Below are positions 9,401-14,969 of a stretch of DNA of 64,000 bases, one piece after another. Every line of letters starts with the position of its first letter. Position 1 is the first letter of the stretch. The stretch comes from an uncultured Bacteroidales bacterium. GTDB lineage: Bacteria; Bacteroidota; Bacteroidia; Bacteroidales; WCHB1-69. The stretch covers positions 1 through 64,000 of the forward strand of contig ONAB01000006.1 in assembly GCA_900315705.1 (NCBI GenBank). Direction: 5' to 3'. The position numbers and the translations under genes are program-made. Under the pieces are notes generated by a model. It was not told the origin of the DNA. It worked only from the letters and a program-made list of their open reading frames with translations, and made no database searches.

Positions 9401-12129
9401 TTGGCATTAATCATATAGTTGCCATTGTTAGACTGTATCGGATTATTATCCGTTGGAATGCGCCAACGCAATACGTCGCCATTGGTACCCGCCGTCGCTG
9501 AAAGTTGTAAGCTGTTGCCTTCCGACTTACAGTAGGTCGTCTGGCTCAGCGTGGGAGCACCGGGGACAGGATTCACCGTCACCGTCACCAATTTGAGGGC
9601 GCTGGGACAGTTTGCAGCGGTGTTGCTGGCCACATAGTAGGTCGTGGTATTGCTCACCGTCACCGTAGTGTTGGTGATGGGTTGTGTACCCTGCGCGTCG
9701 CTGAACCAGGAGAGCGTGCAGCCCGCGGCAGGCGTTGCGGTCAAGGCAATGGTCTGCGTGCCGCACAAACTGGTATCTTGGGCCGTCGGTTGGTCAGGCA
9801 CCGGGTTCACCGTCACACTCACGGGCACTCGGTTCGACACGCAACCCGCTGTTGAAAGCACCGCGGCATAATAGGTGATGTTACCATTGGCATCGAAATT
9901 CCAAGGGGATCCAGTATGCGTCGCTTGCATCGTGGAGGTGTTGGCGTACCATACGATGGAGCCTGCGTCAGTGGAGGCTTCCAAGGTCACTTGACCCTGG
10001 CCGCAGCGTGACACGGAGGTGTTGGTCACCGTGGGTGCGGAGGGGGTGGGTGATTCATTCACCTGCACCGCGTCGGAGCTGGAGCATCCGTTCAGGGTGC
10101 CCGTCACGGAATAGGTGCCACCGGCAGAGACCAGCAGTGTGTCGGCATCGGTATTGTTGGACCAGTGGTAGGTCGTTCCTTGCAAAGAAGAGCCGGCCCT
10201 CAGGACAGTGCTGTTCCCCGAGCAGATGGCAGCGGTGCCCGAGATGGTAATCTGCGGGGTTTCTTTCCGTACGAAATGGTGAGCTGTCGACGTATTGGAA
10301 CAGCCGTTCGCATCGGTACCCGTCACCGTATAGTCGCCGGTGGCGCTGGGATGCAAGGTGTCAGCGGTAGAAGAAAGCGTGGTGCCATCCTTCTTCCATA
10401 CGTAAGAGCTGGCACCTGAAGCCGTGAGTGCAACCACCGTATCGCTGCAAGCCGATGGCGGACCGGAGATGGTCACTGTAGGATTGCCGTAGATGGTCAC
10501 CGTGGCCGTGGCGGTAGCCGTACATCCATAGTTGCTGGTACCCGTCACTGTATAGTTGCCCGTTTGGGGTGCTGTGATGGCGTTGGTCGATGTAGTGCCA
10601 TTGGACCAGCTATAGTCTTGCGGCGTGGCCGCACCACTTGCCGTAAGAGTGGCAGAAGCACAGCCGTTCACGGTAGCGTTGGCGCTGCCATTAATGGTGA
10701 CAGTAGGCAGGGGCTTCACATCCACGAAAGCGGTGGCTGTAGCCGTACAACCGTTAGAGCCAGTACCGGTTACGGTATATTGGGCCTCTCCCGCAGTAGC
10801 TGTGGGGATGTTAACTGTAGTCTGACTGCCCAAGTTGTCACTCCAAGCATAGGATTGAGCAGTACCCGAAACTGTCATCGTGGCATTCGTACCCATACAA
10901 GGAGTGTAAGTGCCGTTGTTGTTCAGTGTGACTGACGGTTTCGGACGGGCGTTGGTGAAGTTGATCGTATATGTAAATGTTGAATTATCGTTATGGGTTA
11001 CCGTAATGGTGGCATGAGGATTCGCTATGGTGGCTTGGTCAATGACAAAATTGGTAATCAACTTGGATTTTGGCGTCGCCACCACTTGCGGAAAATCACT
11101 ATCGGAGGCATAACAAAACGGATTAGTGTAGTCCCACGTGGCCGAACCGCTGTTATAAAGAGCGTCGGGATCACCCGCGGAATTATAATTACGCAAAGGC
11201 TCGTGCGTAAGGAACTCCTGGCCATTAAAATAGCTTAATGCAGTAGCAGAGGCATTAGGATTTTCACCTATGGTCAACGTGGCAAGGCCCTTGTCATAGA
11301 TACAGAACAGCTCGTCCAAAGAGAGTTTGTCTGATGTTGTACCGCCACCAGCAGTTTCATTGGTGGAAAAAGAGGCGAGAATATACTGGGGACGCTTTAT
11401 GGTTGAATAGTCATTATCTGTATTATCTGAGTTATTGGTATAGTTGATAAATTTATCTGCAAAACGTGTCCAGCCAGTAGATGGATTGAATGACTTCTTA
11501 CAATAGGCTATCAAATTAGTATTGGTCAAATCATCATTTGAGCTACTTGCAGATGCATTTACAGCTCCATTCGCATGGTCGTACCAAGCTCCTCGATGCA
11601 AATAAACTTTAATCAAGGGTTTATTAGATACCGTGGACCAACTTGTTTTGTAATAGAAAGACATTGAGTCAGGACATCCTACAAAAGGCCAATAGAAATG
11701 ACCGTTACCATAATTGCTTGTGCCTGATAAGTCTGAATAATTGAAGTTTTGATAACTAGTTACAGTAAGTTTATTTCCAACTTTCGTTCTACCTGATGTC
11801 ATCGTTCCATTAGCAGTCACACCAAGAGCACTGTGGGATTTTAATTGAACTGACGATCCAGAAGTACCGTAGGCGTCATTATCTGTTAATTGTTGATGAC
11901 TCGTCTGCTTGGCCGTGCCAGATCCTAAACCACTAATCTCGACCTCGTCAAATGTGTGCCAATTATCTGGAACTTTCGATGTTCCCCAGTTAACTGAACA
12001 GCCATGGTCTGTCCATTTCTCGAATCCCGGATTAGGGAATTGAGTATTGGCGGGAGTTGGGTTTTGTCCCATTGTCACGCTTGCTGTCAGTAACAGCAAG
12101 ACAGAAAGAATAGATAATCTTTTTTTCAT
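1..12129 (-). CDS. Giant secreted repeat protein (PCMD head plus Ig-like and 'CDS' repeats), partial
   Basis: This is one continuous minus-strand frame from the ATG at 12129 to the left window edge, giving 4043 residues with the C terminus outside the window. I read it through without a stop. Residues 1 to about 22 (MKKRLSILSVLLLLTASVTM) form a signal peptide. Residues of about 25-290 resemble the PCMD head (PNPGFEKW, then ASFSTNE and LDELFC) and match the neighbouring protein at 13800-14963. From about residue 400 follow many 75-90-residue Ig/PKD-like repeats of the pattern 'YNSTTGC..PVSIAVTP'. Beyond that come about 50-residue repeats built on NGCDS, TLTVNP, ICxxxLPYxW and YYDSLQT. This design is typical of Bacteroidetes surface adhesins exported by the type IX system. 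The sorting domain itself is not visible here. Its role is inferred to be adhesion or surface structure. Confidence is high for one giant secreted repeat protein and low for its exact function. Confidence 0.93.
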   Translation of the reverse strand, partial: MKKRLSILSVLLLLTASVTMGQNPTPANTQFPNPGFEKWTDHGCSVNWGTSKVPDNWHTFDEVEISGLGSGTAKQTSHQQLTDNDAYGTSGSSVQLKSHSALGVTANGTMTSGRTKVGNKLTVTSYQNFNYSDLSGTSNYGNGHFYWPFVGCPDSMSFYYKTSWSTVSNKPLIKVYLHRGAWYDHANGAVNASASSSNDDLTNTNLIAYCKKSFNPSTGWTRFADKFINYTNNSDNTDNDYSTIKRPQYILASFSTNETAGGGTTSDKLSLDELFCIYDKGLATLTIGENPNASATALSYFNGQEFLTHEPLRNYNSAGDPDALYNSGSATWDYTNPFCYASDSDFPQVVATPKSKLITNFVIDQATIANPHATITVTHNDNSTFTYTINFTNARPKPSVTLNNNGTYTPCMGTNATMTVSGTAQSYAWSDNLGSQTTVNIPTATAGEAQYTVTGTGSNGCTATATAFVDVKPLPTVTINGSANATVNGCASATLTASGAATPQDYSWSNGTTSTNAITAPQTGNYTVTGTSNYGCTATATATVTIYGNPTVTISGPPSACSDTVVALTASGASSYVWKKDGTTLSSTADTLHPSATGDYTVTGTDANGCSNTSTAHHFVRKETPQITISGTAAICSGNSTVLRAGSSLQGTTYHWSNNTDADTLLVSAGGTYSVTGTLNGCSSSDAVQVNESPTPSAPTVTNTSVSRCGQGQVTLEASTDAGSIVWYANTSTMQATHTGSPWNFDANGNITYYAAVLSTAGCVSNRVPVSVTVNPVPDQPTAQDTSLCGTQTIALTATPAAGCTLSWFSDAQGTQPITNTTVTVSNTTTYYVASNTAANCPSALKLVTVTVNPVPGAPTLSQTTYCKSEGNSLQLSATAGTNGDVLRWRIPTDNNPIQSNNGNYMINANVANPLGTYNVSTYNTTTHCESQQVSVLVAATPTVGVTATPTAICEGDTVTLNATGADSYSWGGNVTGATVKMTPATTTSYTVTGETSDGCTNTATVQVTVNPLPGVPTVNATSVYACGGEVTLSATPATGTTLKWYDAEGALQGTGNNLALTNVTSATTYSVVDSNSSTGCTSTPVSIAVTPATIPTVPTVTPASICGGGQVTLGASSSTSNVKYIWYNNNNVSLDTTTSGSYTTTVNGTTPFKVAAYNATTGCVSDKANVTATVNPIPTVTATATPAAICVGDTATLTASGADSYSWGGNVTGATVKMTPAENTTYTVTGETSAGCTSTATVTVAVNDLPGVPTPGLATYCYGGSNLTINATAGANGDMLRWRTTPTGSPTPSNNGNYIINANNGVGTYYVSTYNSTTGCESQQVSVLVAATPTVGVTATPTAICAGDTVTLSATGADSYNWGGNVTGATVKMTPAESTSYTVTGETSAGCTNTATVQVTVNPLPGAPTVDATSVYACGGEVTLIATPVSGTTVKWYDAEGALQGTNNSLALTSVTSATTYSVAGYNSTTGCTSAPVSIAVTPATEPADPTVTPASRCGGGQVTLGASSTTSGVKYIWYNNNNVSLDTTTSGSYTTTVNGNTTFKVAAYDATTGCVSDKVNVTATVTSAPAAPAANNQSVCGAQEITLTATAADNCTLAWFSDELGTQPLDSATVTVSNTTTYYVANMTADNCRSALTPVTVTVNPIPGAPTPGQTTYCKPEGSNVQMSATMGANGTTLYWRLGATGNPTTSDGNYSANTVDTTYYVSTYNSTTHCESQRVPVLVAAKPTVAATATPTAICAGDTVTLVATGADSYSWDGNVTGATVKMTPDTTTTYTVIGTATSGCTNTATVQVTVNPLPGVPTVDATSVYACGGEVTLSATPVSGTTLKWYNAQGTEQQGTGNNLALTNVTSATTYSVAGYNSTTGCTSAPVSIAVTPATIPAVPTVTPDSICGGGQVTLGASSTTSGAEYIWYNNNNVSLDTTSGSYTTTVNGNTTFKVAAYDATTGCVSDKANVTATVKTIPTVTATAAPAAICAGDTATLTASGADTYSWSNNETVSTIRVVPSDTTTYTVTGTAANGCTNTATVTVNVKEIPGLPTTTAPAPQCLVGNNVQLNLTATAGNGGSYAQWYDANMTARAQNTYGIRITATTTYYVSTVGTNGCESEAIPVVVVINPLPATPNVSGVSRCGEGSVTFVAAPATNIQYKWYDDNDILIATTDSNYTTTVTTSKNFKVAAYNTETGCESAKTTVAATVNEVPAAPTVTSPAHCGAYTVNLTATAATGCTLTWYSDPDSTQVLSNTTQEVAQTTSFYVMATAQNGCRSALQEMVVTINEIPAAPTVADPQIICQQGSDTLTATPAADCVIRWYDSNNTYLAEGNTYVTPTIQTTTQYGAVNYNANTNCSSAATMVEVPVKALPATPVLTGTTLCGAGNATLTAAAVAGVTTTWYQDADLSTTVGTGSTLQIQVAETTTFYAINTNDTTNCVSASANVIATVYPTYNVNDTAVACVQYVWNNETFTASGDYTRTLHTVNNCDSVVTLHLTINPVLTQEITIDECDSWTWNNQNYTTSGDYTQTLSSVVTGCDSVVTAHVTIRHSTASQQQLTLCSNELPYTYAGTQITSAGVKTITIENQQGCDSVITLTVVVNPQPGVPTLTNTQRCGAGAVTLNASVGTDGTVCRWYADSTVATPFREGGNYNVTLQATTTYYVSSYNANTHCESPRMPVTATIDEVPAQPAIENVARCGAGSVTMSVNPANSELTYRWFVNGTTTSSFHTGDSYTTNIQNTTNYYVDAYNAATGCFSTRKAVTATMNTIPAAPVTINAENCGANAFQLETYVTSTPSTTFRWYEDNTTTTPMASANTGTVAASRSYFVSNYNETTTCESPRSEIQITIYPVYDPVTLTDAICQGTTYTQYGQNTTYNQPGTYNVLLNQVSSHGCDSLVTLVITVNPTSEVAYQAQVCAGTRYQGYGFDTTAMVAGTYTLTHHSLNALGCDSTTTLTLTVNPVKNTVINTTICATASYNFNGQTLNQPGTYTANLQTVNGCDSTVTLNLSVAAEYRDTIVAHICDGASYTANGFNANATGFYTQNLQATNGCDSVVVLNLTVHQLSTTNLTAEICLGESYTANGFQVTPTAAGTETHQRVVQTQYGCDSTVNLTLTVNPVYQYNEADTICSDEIPYAWHNQSLNASGVYYDNHNSVHGCDSNYTFTLTVLPAYHHNTTVTLCDNSSQLPYMFAGEALTTSGHYTHNFHTAAGCDSIVELELVINPTYSINQTVEVCDNELPYVWNNRPEFTYSAAGEYTINLQTANGCDSIYHLTLIVHPTYSKDTTITVCQGALPYAFDATHSFNQAGNYDVTLQSQYGCDSIWHVQFHVQPYARRTENVTICADALPYVYDANHSYNAAGVYDIMEEQADGCNTIVTLTLTVNPTYLHFDTVTVCANTLPYVYDNITMAAAGTYTLPYLTVNGCDSIVKVTLKVTDNPTNAVTEYVCADAFPFTYAGESYAAAGTYDVVFQTNGCDSLVTLTIVEVPVYHFTERVETCENALPYLWHGQSLTVAGTYTDNHTSIYGCDSNYTLTFTISDVKRSYEDASICEGDSYQWHNKTLSVSGVYSDTLSTSSACDSICQLTLTVNPVYHNSMALTVCQSSEPYHFAAADTMLDVSAVATTTIVFHKTTVNGCDSVTTLTLTVTPSYSFSETADVCSYDMPYTWRGKSLTAAGTYYDSLQTAAGCDSVYALTLNVISSMVNTSEPVEICQGETYTWRNRTITESGLYRDTVTNAQGCYDIYEVDVTVHPTYLIVEKAAICDNELPYQWRNRNLTAAGTYEVNYQTATYCDSIYRIILMVYPSYNFSETTTICSDETPYSWHGQSLTATGVYYDSLHTADGCDSIYMLALTVNPSYSFAETMTICSDEAPYNWRGQSLTATGVYYDSLQTAAGCDSVYALTLTVNQAYHFNETESVCSFNLPYVWRNHEYTESGVYYDSLQTAAGCDSIYTLNLSVTSIIEINMPTIELCEGMTQMWRGKTISAAGEYRDTVMNASGCYDIYVVNALVHPTYHYYDTMTVCQSALPYQWGGHNFTAAETYVLNLQTSN
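6240..9600 (-). repeat. Higher-order DNA repeat, ~1.18 kb period, three copies, inside the giant gene
   Basis: The word TTGTCGCTCACGCA occurs at 6263, 7451 and (one variant base later) 8627, spacings of 1188 and 1176 bp, both multiples of three. The following several hundred bases are close to identical between copies, as seen by comparing 6480-6800, 7680-7990 and 8860-9160. Each period encodes about 392-396 residues, a block of Ig-like domains. The pattern shows block-wise amplification rather than single-domain duplication. Confidence 0.88.
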
Positions 12130-12300
12130 ATTGATACTTTTTAATTATTATTTCCAAGTTTGTTATTGAAGCAAAGGCGTTTAGAAATCAAGGATGATTC
12201 CATCTTCATTTCTTAGTTTCTTAACTTCTTAGTTTCATCATTCGCTTTAATTTTAAGTGTATATACAGTTCTCCATTTTCAAATTGGGCGGCAAAAGTAC
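12130..12300 (-). promoter_or_regulatory. Leader and promoter region of the giant gene
   Basis: On the minus strand the Bacteroidetes -7 word TACTTTTGC lies at 12299-12291, about 160 bp upstream of the ATG at 12129. I see no convincing -33 TTTG element at the usual spacing. The long leader also contains a short 8-bp repeat run at 12209-12240. Confidence 0.55.
12209..12240. repeat. Short 8-bp tandem repeat (TTTCTTAG-like)
   Basis: Four consecutive 8-mers, TTTCTTAG, TTTCTTAA, CTTCTTAG and TTTCATCA, lie in the 5' leader of the giant gene. The same repeat family, in the same plus-strand orientation, occurs at 44109-44132. Confidence 0.7.
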
Positions 12301-12403
12301 ACTTATTACGCTTCCATCGGCTCATTGTTGATAACTTTTTCAGTTATATTGCTGATATAATGAATTTTATATACGTTAAAAAATGTTAATAGTAACAGAT
12401 AAA

Positions 12404-12604
12404 GACGTAAGATTTTAGACGTAAGACGTAAGACGTAATTCCGTACATCGCAAATCGTAAATCGTATATCGTAAATCGCAAATCGTAAATCGTAAATCGT
12501 AAATCGTAAATCGTAAATCGTAAATCGTAAATCGTAAATCGTAAATCGCAAATCGCAAATCGTAAATCGTAAATCGCAAATCGCAAATCGTAAATCGTAA
12601 ATCG
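12404..12604. repeat. Heptanucleotide tandem arrays (GACGTAA x5, then YAAATCG x22)
   Basis: Positions 12404-12438 are five 7-bp units, four of them GACGTAA and one GATTTTA, in register. Positions 12451-12604 are exactly 154 bp, 22 units of TAAATCG or CAAATCG, with one TATATCG. A 7-bp unit makes 21 bp in three copies, so spurious frames read as seven-residue repeats such as DLRFTIY. I regard those reading frames as artefacts. No gene is supported here. Confidence 0.92.
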
Positions 12605-12648
12605 CAAGGGGGGTCCGCCAGCGGTCAGTGCGGGGGCAATAAGAGGGG

Positions 12649-12823
12649 ATTCCGCTCAACGCTGGCGCGTTGCGCGGAATGGTGCGGCGCAGGCGGCGGG
12701 AGAGGGAAGATGGGCGGCGGCGCTTAGAACGTGACTTTCCGCAATCGCCTCCTGCCGCCGCCCATTCACTCCCCTCCCCCGGCGAGCACCACCATTCCGC
12801 CGCGAACGAAGTGAGCAGCGGAA
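12649..12823. repeat. Composite palindromic element, copy 1
   Basis: The element starts with a 32-bp palindrome (ATTCCGC ... GCGGAAT, 12649-12680). It continues through an inverted GC-rich pair (GGGCGGCGGCG and its complement near 12712-12765). It ends with a second hairpin (ATTCCGC at 12794 to GCGGAA at 12823) followed by GCCCCTGAA. The same arrangement, with a diverged centre, recurs at 13486-13663 in the same orientation. It looks like a REP/BIME-like intergenic element. Confidence 0.8.
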
Positions 12824-12897
12824 GCCCCTGAAGTGCCGTGGGTCGTTGACCGCAAGAGGACACCGCCGGCGGTCAATGCGGGGGCTATGGATGGGGG

Positions 12898-12982
12898 TTC
12901 CGCTCAACGCTGGCGCGTTGCGCGGAATGGTGAGGTGCAGGAGCAAGGGGATTCCGCTCTGCGCTGGCGCGCTTCGCGGAAT
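12898..12982. repeat. Two solo palindromic repeat units
   Basis: Units at 12898-12928 and 12951-12982 both have TTCCGC and GCGGAA arms around a GC-rich core and match the first hairpin of the composite elements. They sit directly downstream of the GIY-YIG gene's stop codon, with only GCGGAAGCCCCTGAA-type sequence between. Confidence 0.8.
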
Positions 12983-13010
12983 AGTGCGGTGCAGGCGGAA
13001 GCCCCTGAAT

Positions 13011-13376
13011 TCAAACCTCAGAATGTCCTTTCAATTCTTTCATTACCCTCTTCACCTTCTCTGCCCACGGTTCGGGTTTACTGCAAAAACCGTTCTCCGT
13101 CACGAGTTCCTTCCATTCTGGATTAGTCTTTTGTATAAGATCCAGCTTCTCCTGCCGGCTCATATTCTTGATTTGGTTTTCTCGCTTGATGGATGAACCG
13201 TAATCAGAAAACTCCTCGTAATAGACACAATATTCGCAATTATACTTGTCGGTAAAAGACCCTTTGTAAAAATGTGTTTTGTGTTGCCAAACGCGTCTGA
13301 CAATATCGGTGGTGCATCCAGTGTACAACACGTTGTGGTGTTTGTTCGTCATAATGTATGTAAATCCAGATTTCAT
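13011..13376 (-). CDS. Small GIY-YIG domain nuclease-like protein (UPF0213 type)
   Basis: The product has 121 residues, starting at the ATG at 13376 (MKSGFTYIMTNK). The frame is open upstream, but that stretch has no family similarity. The GIY-YIG signature is visible as FTYIMTNKHHNVLYTGCT with the downstream R (IVRRVWQHK), and the ExxI/KREN region (SIKRENQIKNM) carries the metal-binding Glu region. This is the size of single-domain GIY-YIG proteins, whose functions are mostly unknown. A -7 word TACTTTTGC at 13411-13403 lies 27 bp upstream. The gene is flanked on both sides by the same palindromic elements, so a role in repeat maintenance or mobility is possible but only inferred. Confidence in the domain is high. 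Confidence 0.88.
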   Translation of the reverse strand: MKSGFTYIMTNKHHNVLYTGCTTDIVRRVWQHKTHFYKGSFTDKYNCEYCVYYEEFSDYGSSIKRENQIKNMSRQEKLDLIQKTNPEWKELVTENGFCSKPEPWAEKVKRVMKELKGHSEV

Positions 13377-13402
13377 AATGGTTTGTTTTAGTAATAAAGT
13401 TT

Positions 13403-13411
13403 GCAAAAGTA
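13403..13411 (-). promoter_or_regulatory. -7 promoter element of the GIY-YIG gene
   Basis: TACTTTTGC on the minus strand matches the TAnnTTTGC consensus, 27 bp before the chosen ATG. This supports 13376 as the start. Confidence 0.6.
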
Positions 13412-13485
13412 ATAAAAATTTCAATATATTGATAATCAATGTGTTATTAACAATTTTTAGTTAAATTATGGGGCATAGTAAGGAG

Positions 13486-13663
13486 ATTCCGCTCAGCGCT
13501 GACGCGCTTCGCGGAATGGTGGGACGCGGCTTACGCGGTGGGGAAAAAGGATGGGCGGCGGCGCAGAGGAAGTACCTTTCTGCCTTCGCCACCCGCCGCC
13601 GCCCATACTCTCCCCTCCCCCGGCCGACACCACCATTCCGCTGCGAACGCAGTGAGCGGCGGA
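13486..13663. repeat. Composite palindromic element, copy 2
   Basis: This has the same architecture and orientation as 12649-12823. A 32-bp palindrome (13486-13517) comes first, then a GGGCGGCGGCG inverted pair in the centre, a CTCCCCTCCCCCGGC-type stretch, and a terminal hairpin from 13634 to 13663 followed by CCCCCTGAAA. The two copies bracket the GIY-YIG gene as direct repeats. Confidence 0.8.
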
Positions 13664-13699
13664 ACCCCCTGAAATCGCACCTCGCGCAATGCAAGGAGG

Positions 13700-13730
13700 T
13701 TCCGCTCTGCGCTGGCGCGTTGCGCGGAAT
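13700..13730. repeat. Solo palindromic repeat unit
   Basis: TTCCGC ... GCGGAAT arms around a GC-rich core, the same unit as at 12898 and 12951. It lies between composite copy 2 and the end of the PCMD gene. Confidence 0.75.
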
Positions 13731-13779
13731 GGTGAGGCGGAATCCCAAAACAAAAAAAAGACGTGGCACGCCGCGTCCA

Positions 13780-13807
13780 CAATTCTCAATTCTCAATTCT
13801 CAATTCT
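13780..13807. repeat. 7-bp tandem repeat CAATTCT x4
   Basis: Four exact copies of CAATTCT. The stop codon of the minus-strand PCMD gene (13800-13802) lies inside the repeat, so copy-number change could alter that protein's last residues. Confidence 0.85.
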
Positions 13808-14963
13808 CCACTAAAGCCTTCTCTCCCGTGAGGAAACGCACAATGAAGGTGTAATAGGAGCCGTCGTTGTGCTCCACCCGCAACTCGGTGTAGGGCTCTA
13901 CCCTACTGGCCTGGTGCAATGTCTCTATGCCACGGATCAGCCCGGATTCGGCCTCGGCATAAACGATCGGGAAAGTCTCGCCCATAATGGGCTCGGGGAA
14001 GACGTAGGTGGCCACACCGCCGGTATTGGCACCGTCACCGTCGGCGGAGGCATACGCCTCGGCATTGAGCGCCGCCAACTCGGGCGCACTCAACTCGTAA
14101 CCGCCCACACGCATATAGGACAACTTCTTGTTGTAACGGCACCAGAGCTCGTCAATGTATAGGGCGTCCTTGTAACAGCCCCCGCCATTTTTCTTGTTCG
14201 TGGAAAAAGAGGCCAGTATGTGCGTGGGCGCCGTGGTGTTGCCTAACGTCGGATTGGCAATGACCTTGTTGTCGGCGTCGTAATAGACAAACGGGAAGGC
14301 GAATTTCTTCCAGGAGGTGGTGTAGGTGGTGGTCGTGGAGCTGTTGGGCGAGGCCATCTCGCCATACACATTGCCCACCTTGCCCGCCTGCGGCACACTC
14401 ATCGTATGGCTCGGCACGTCCTTGTAGGGCACGTTCGTGTGCAGGTGCGCCTTGAAGGTGGCCTTGAACGACCGCTCCTTGTTGGGACCATTGGTGGAAC
14501 TGCGCTCAAACTTCACCCAAATGGAGACCGAGTCCGGACGGCCCGTGAAACTGTAGGCCGCCTTGTGCCCGTACTGGTTCTTCACATCCGAGAAGATATA
14601 GTTGCCGTCGTTAGTGGGACTCGTCGAGTTGACAATCATCTGCCCGGTGGTCAACGCGCCGTTGGCGTTGACGTGATAGACCAGCAGGTTGACGTGGCGC
14701 GCGATGATCTTGCAGGAGTAGCTGCCCTTCACGTGCGACGTGGAACGTGCGCTGCTGTTGGTGTTCGACATCGAGGAGTACTTGCCGGCATTGTCGCTGA
14801 ACGAATGCCATCCCTCCGGCACGGAGGTGGTGCTCTTGTCGGTGGTATTCGCCGGCCAACGCTCAAAACCGTTGTTGGGCAGCTGCGTGTGCTGCGCAGT
14901 CAGGTCCGTGCACACAAGACCCAACAGCAACATCGCCGACACTATGGGTTTCCAGAAAGTCAT
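13800..14963 (-). CDS. Secreted PCMD-domain-like protein
   Basis: The product has 387 residues with a signal peptide (MTFWKPIVSAMLLLGLVC, probable cleavage after TAQ near residue 24). The body carries the features seen in the head of the giant protein at 12129: NNGFERW near the start, VPEGWHSF, and ASFSTNKKNGGG with IDELWCRY near residue 260. This is the pattern of the putative carbohydrate-metabolism domain found in exported Bacteroidetes proteins. The last 90 residues resemble no domain I can name and I see no clear sorting motif. It starts 6 bp after the clpX stop, so it may be co-transcribed with clpX. Its stop lies in a 7-bp repeat. Confidence 0.8.
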   Translation of the reverse strand: MTFWKPIVSAMLLLGLVCTDLTAQHTQLPNNGFERWPANTTDKSTTSVPEGWHSFSDNAGKYSSMSNTNSSARSTSHVKGSYSCKIIARHVNLLVYHVNANGALTTGQMIVNSTSPTNDGNYIFSDVKNQYGHKAAYSFTGRPDSVSIWVKFERSSTNGPNKERSFKATFKAHLHTNVPYKDVPSHTMSVPQAGKVGNVYGEMASPNSSTTTTYTTSWKKFAFPFVYYDADNKVIANPTLGNTTAPTHILASFSTNKKNGGGCYKDALYIDELWCRYNKKLSYMRVGGYELSAPELAALNAEAYASADGDGANTGGVATYVFPEPIMGETFPIVYAEAESGLIRGIETLHQASRVEPYTELRVEHNDGSYYTFIVRFLTGEKALVEN

Positions 14964-14969
14964 AGTCCT

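Noticed and set aside
49-11238. Long plus-strand open frames opposite the giant gene
   Set aside because: They are in codon register with the minus-strand repeats, encode Arg/His-rich sequence with no domains or starts, and mirror the repeat period. They are antisense artefacts.
12306-12863. 185-codon frame over the heptamer array
   Set aside because: Its DLRFTIY repeats are simply the 7-bp unit translated. No start signal, no domain.
12404-13730. CRISPR array
   Set aside because: The repeats are 7-bp tandem units without spacers or longer palindromes with varied spacing, and no cas gene is near.
13461-13854. Open frames over the palindromic elements
   Set aside because: Their Arg/Ala-rich products reflect GC-rich repeats and they overlap each other on both strands.
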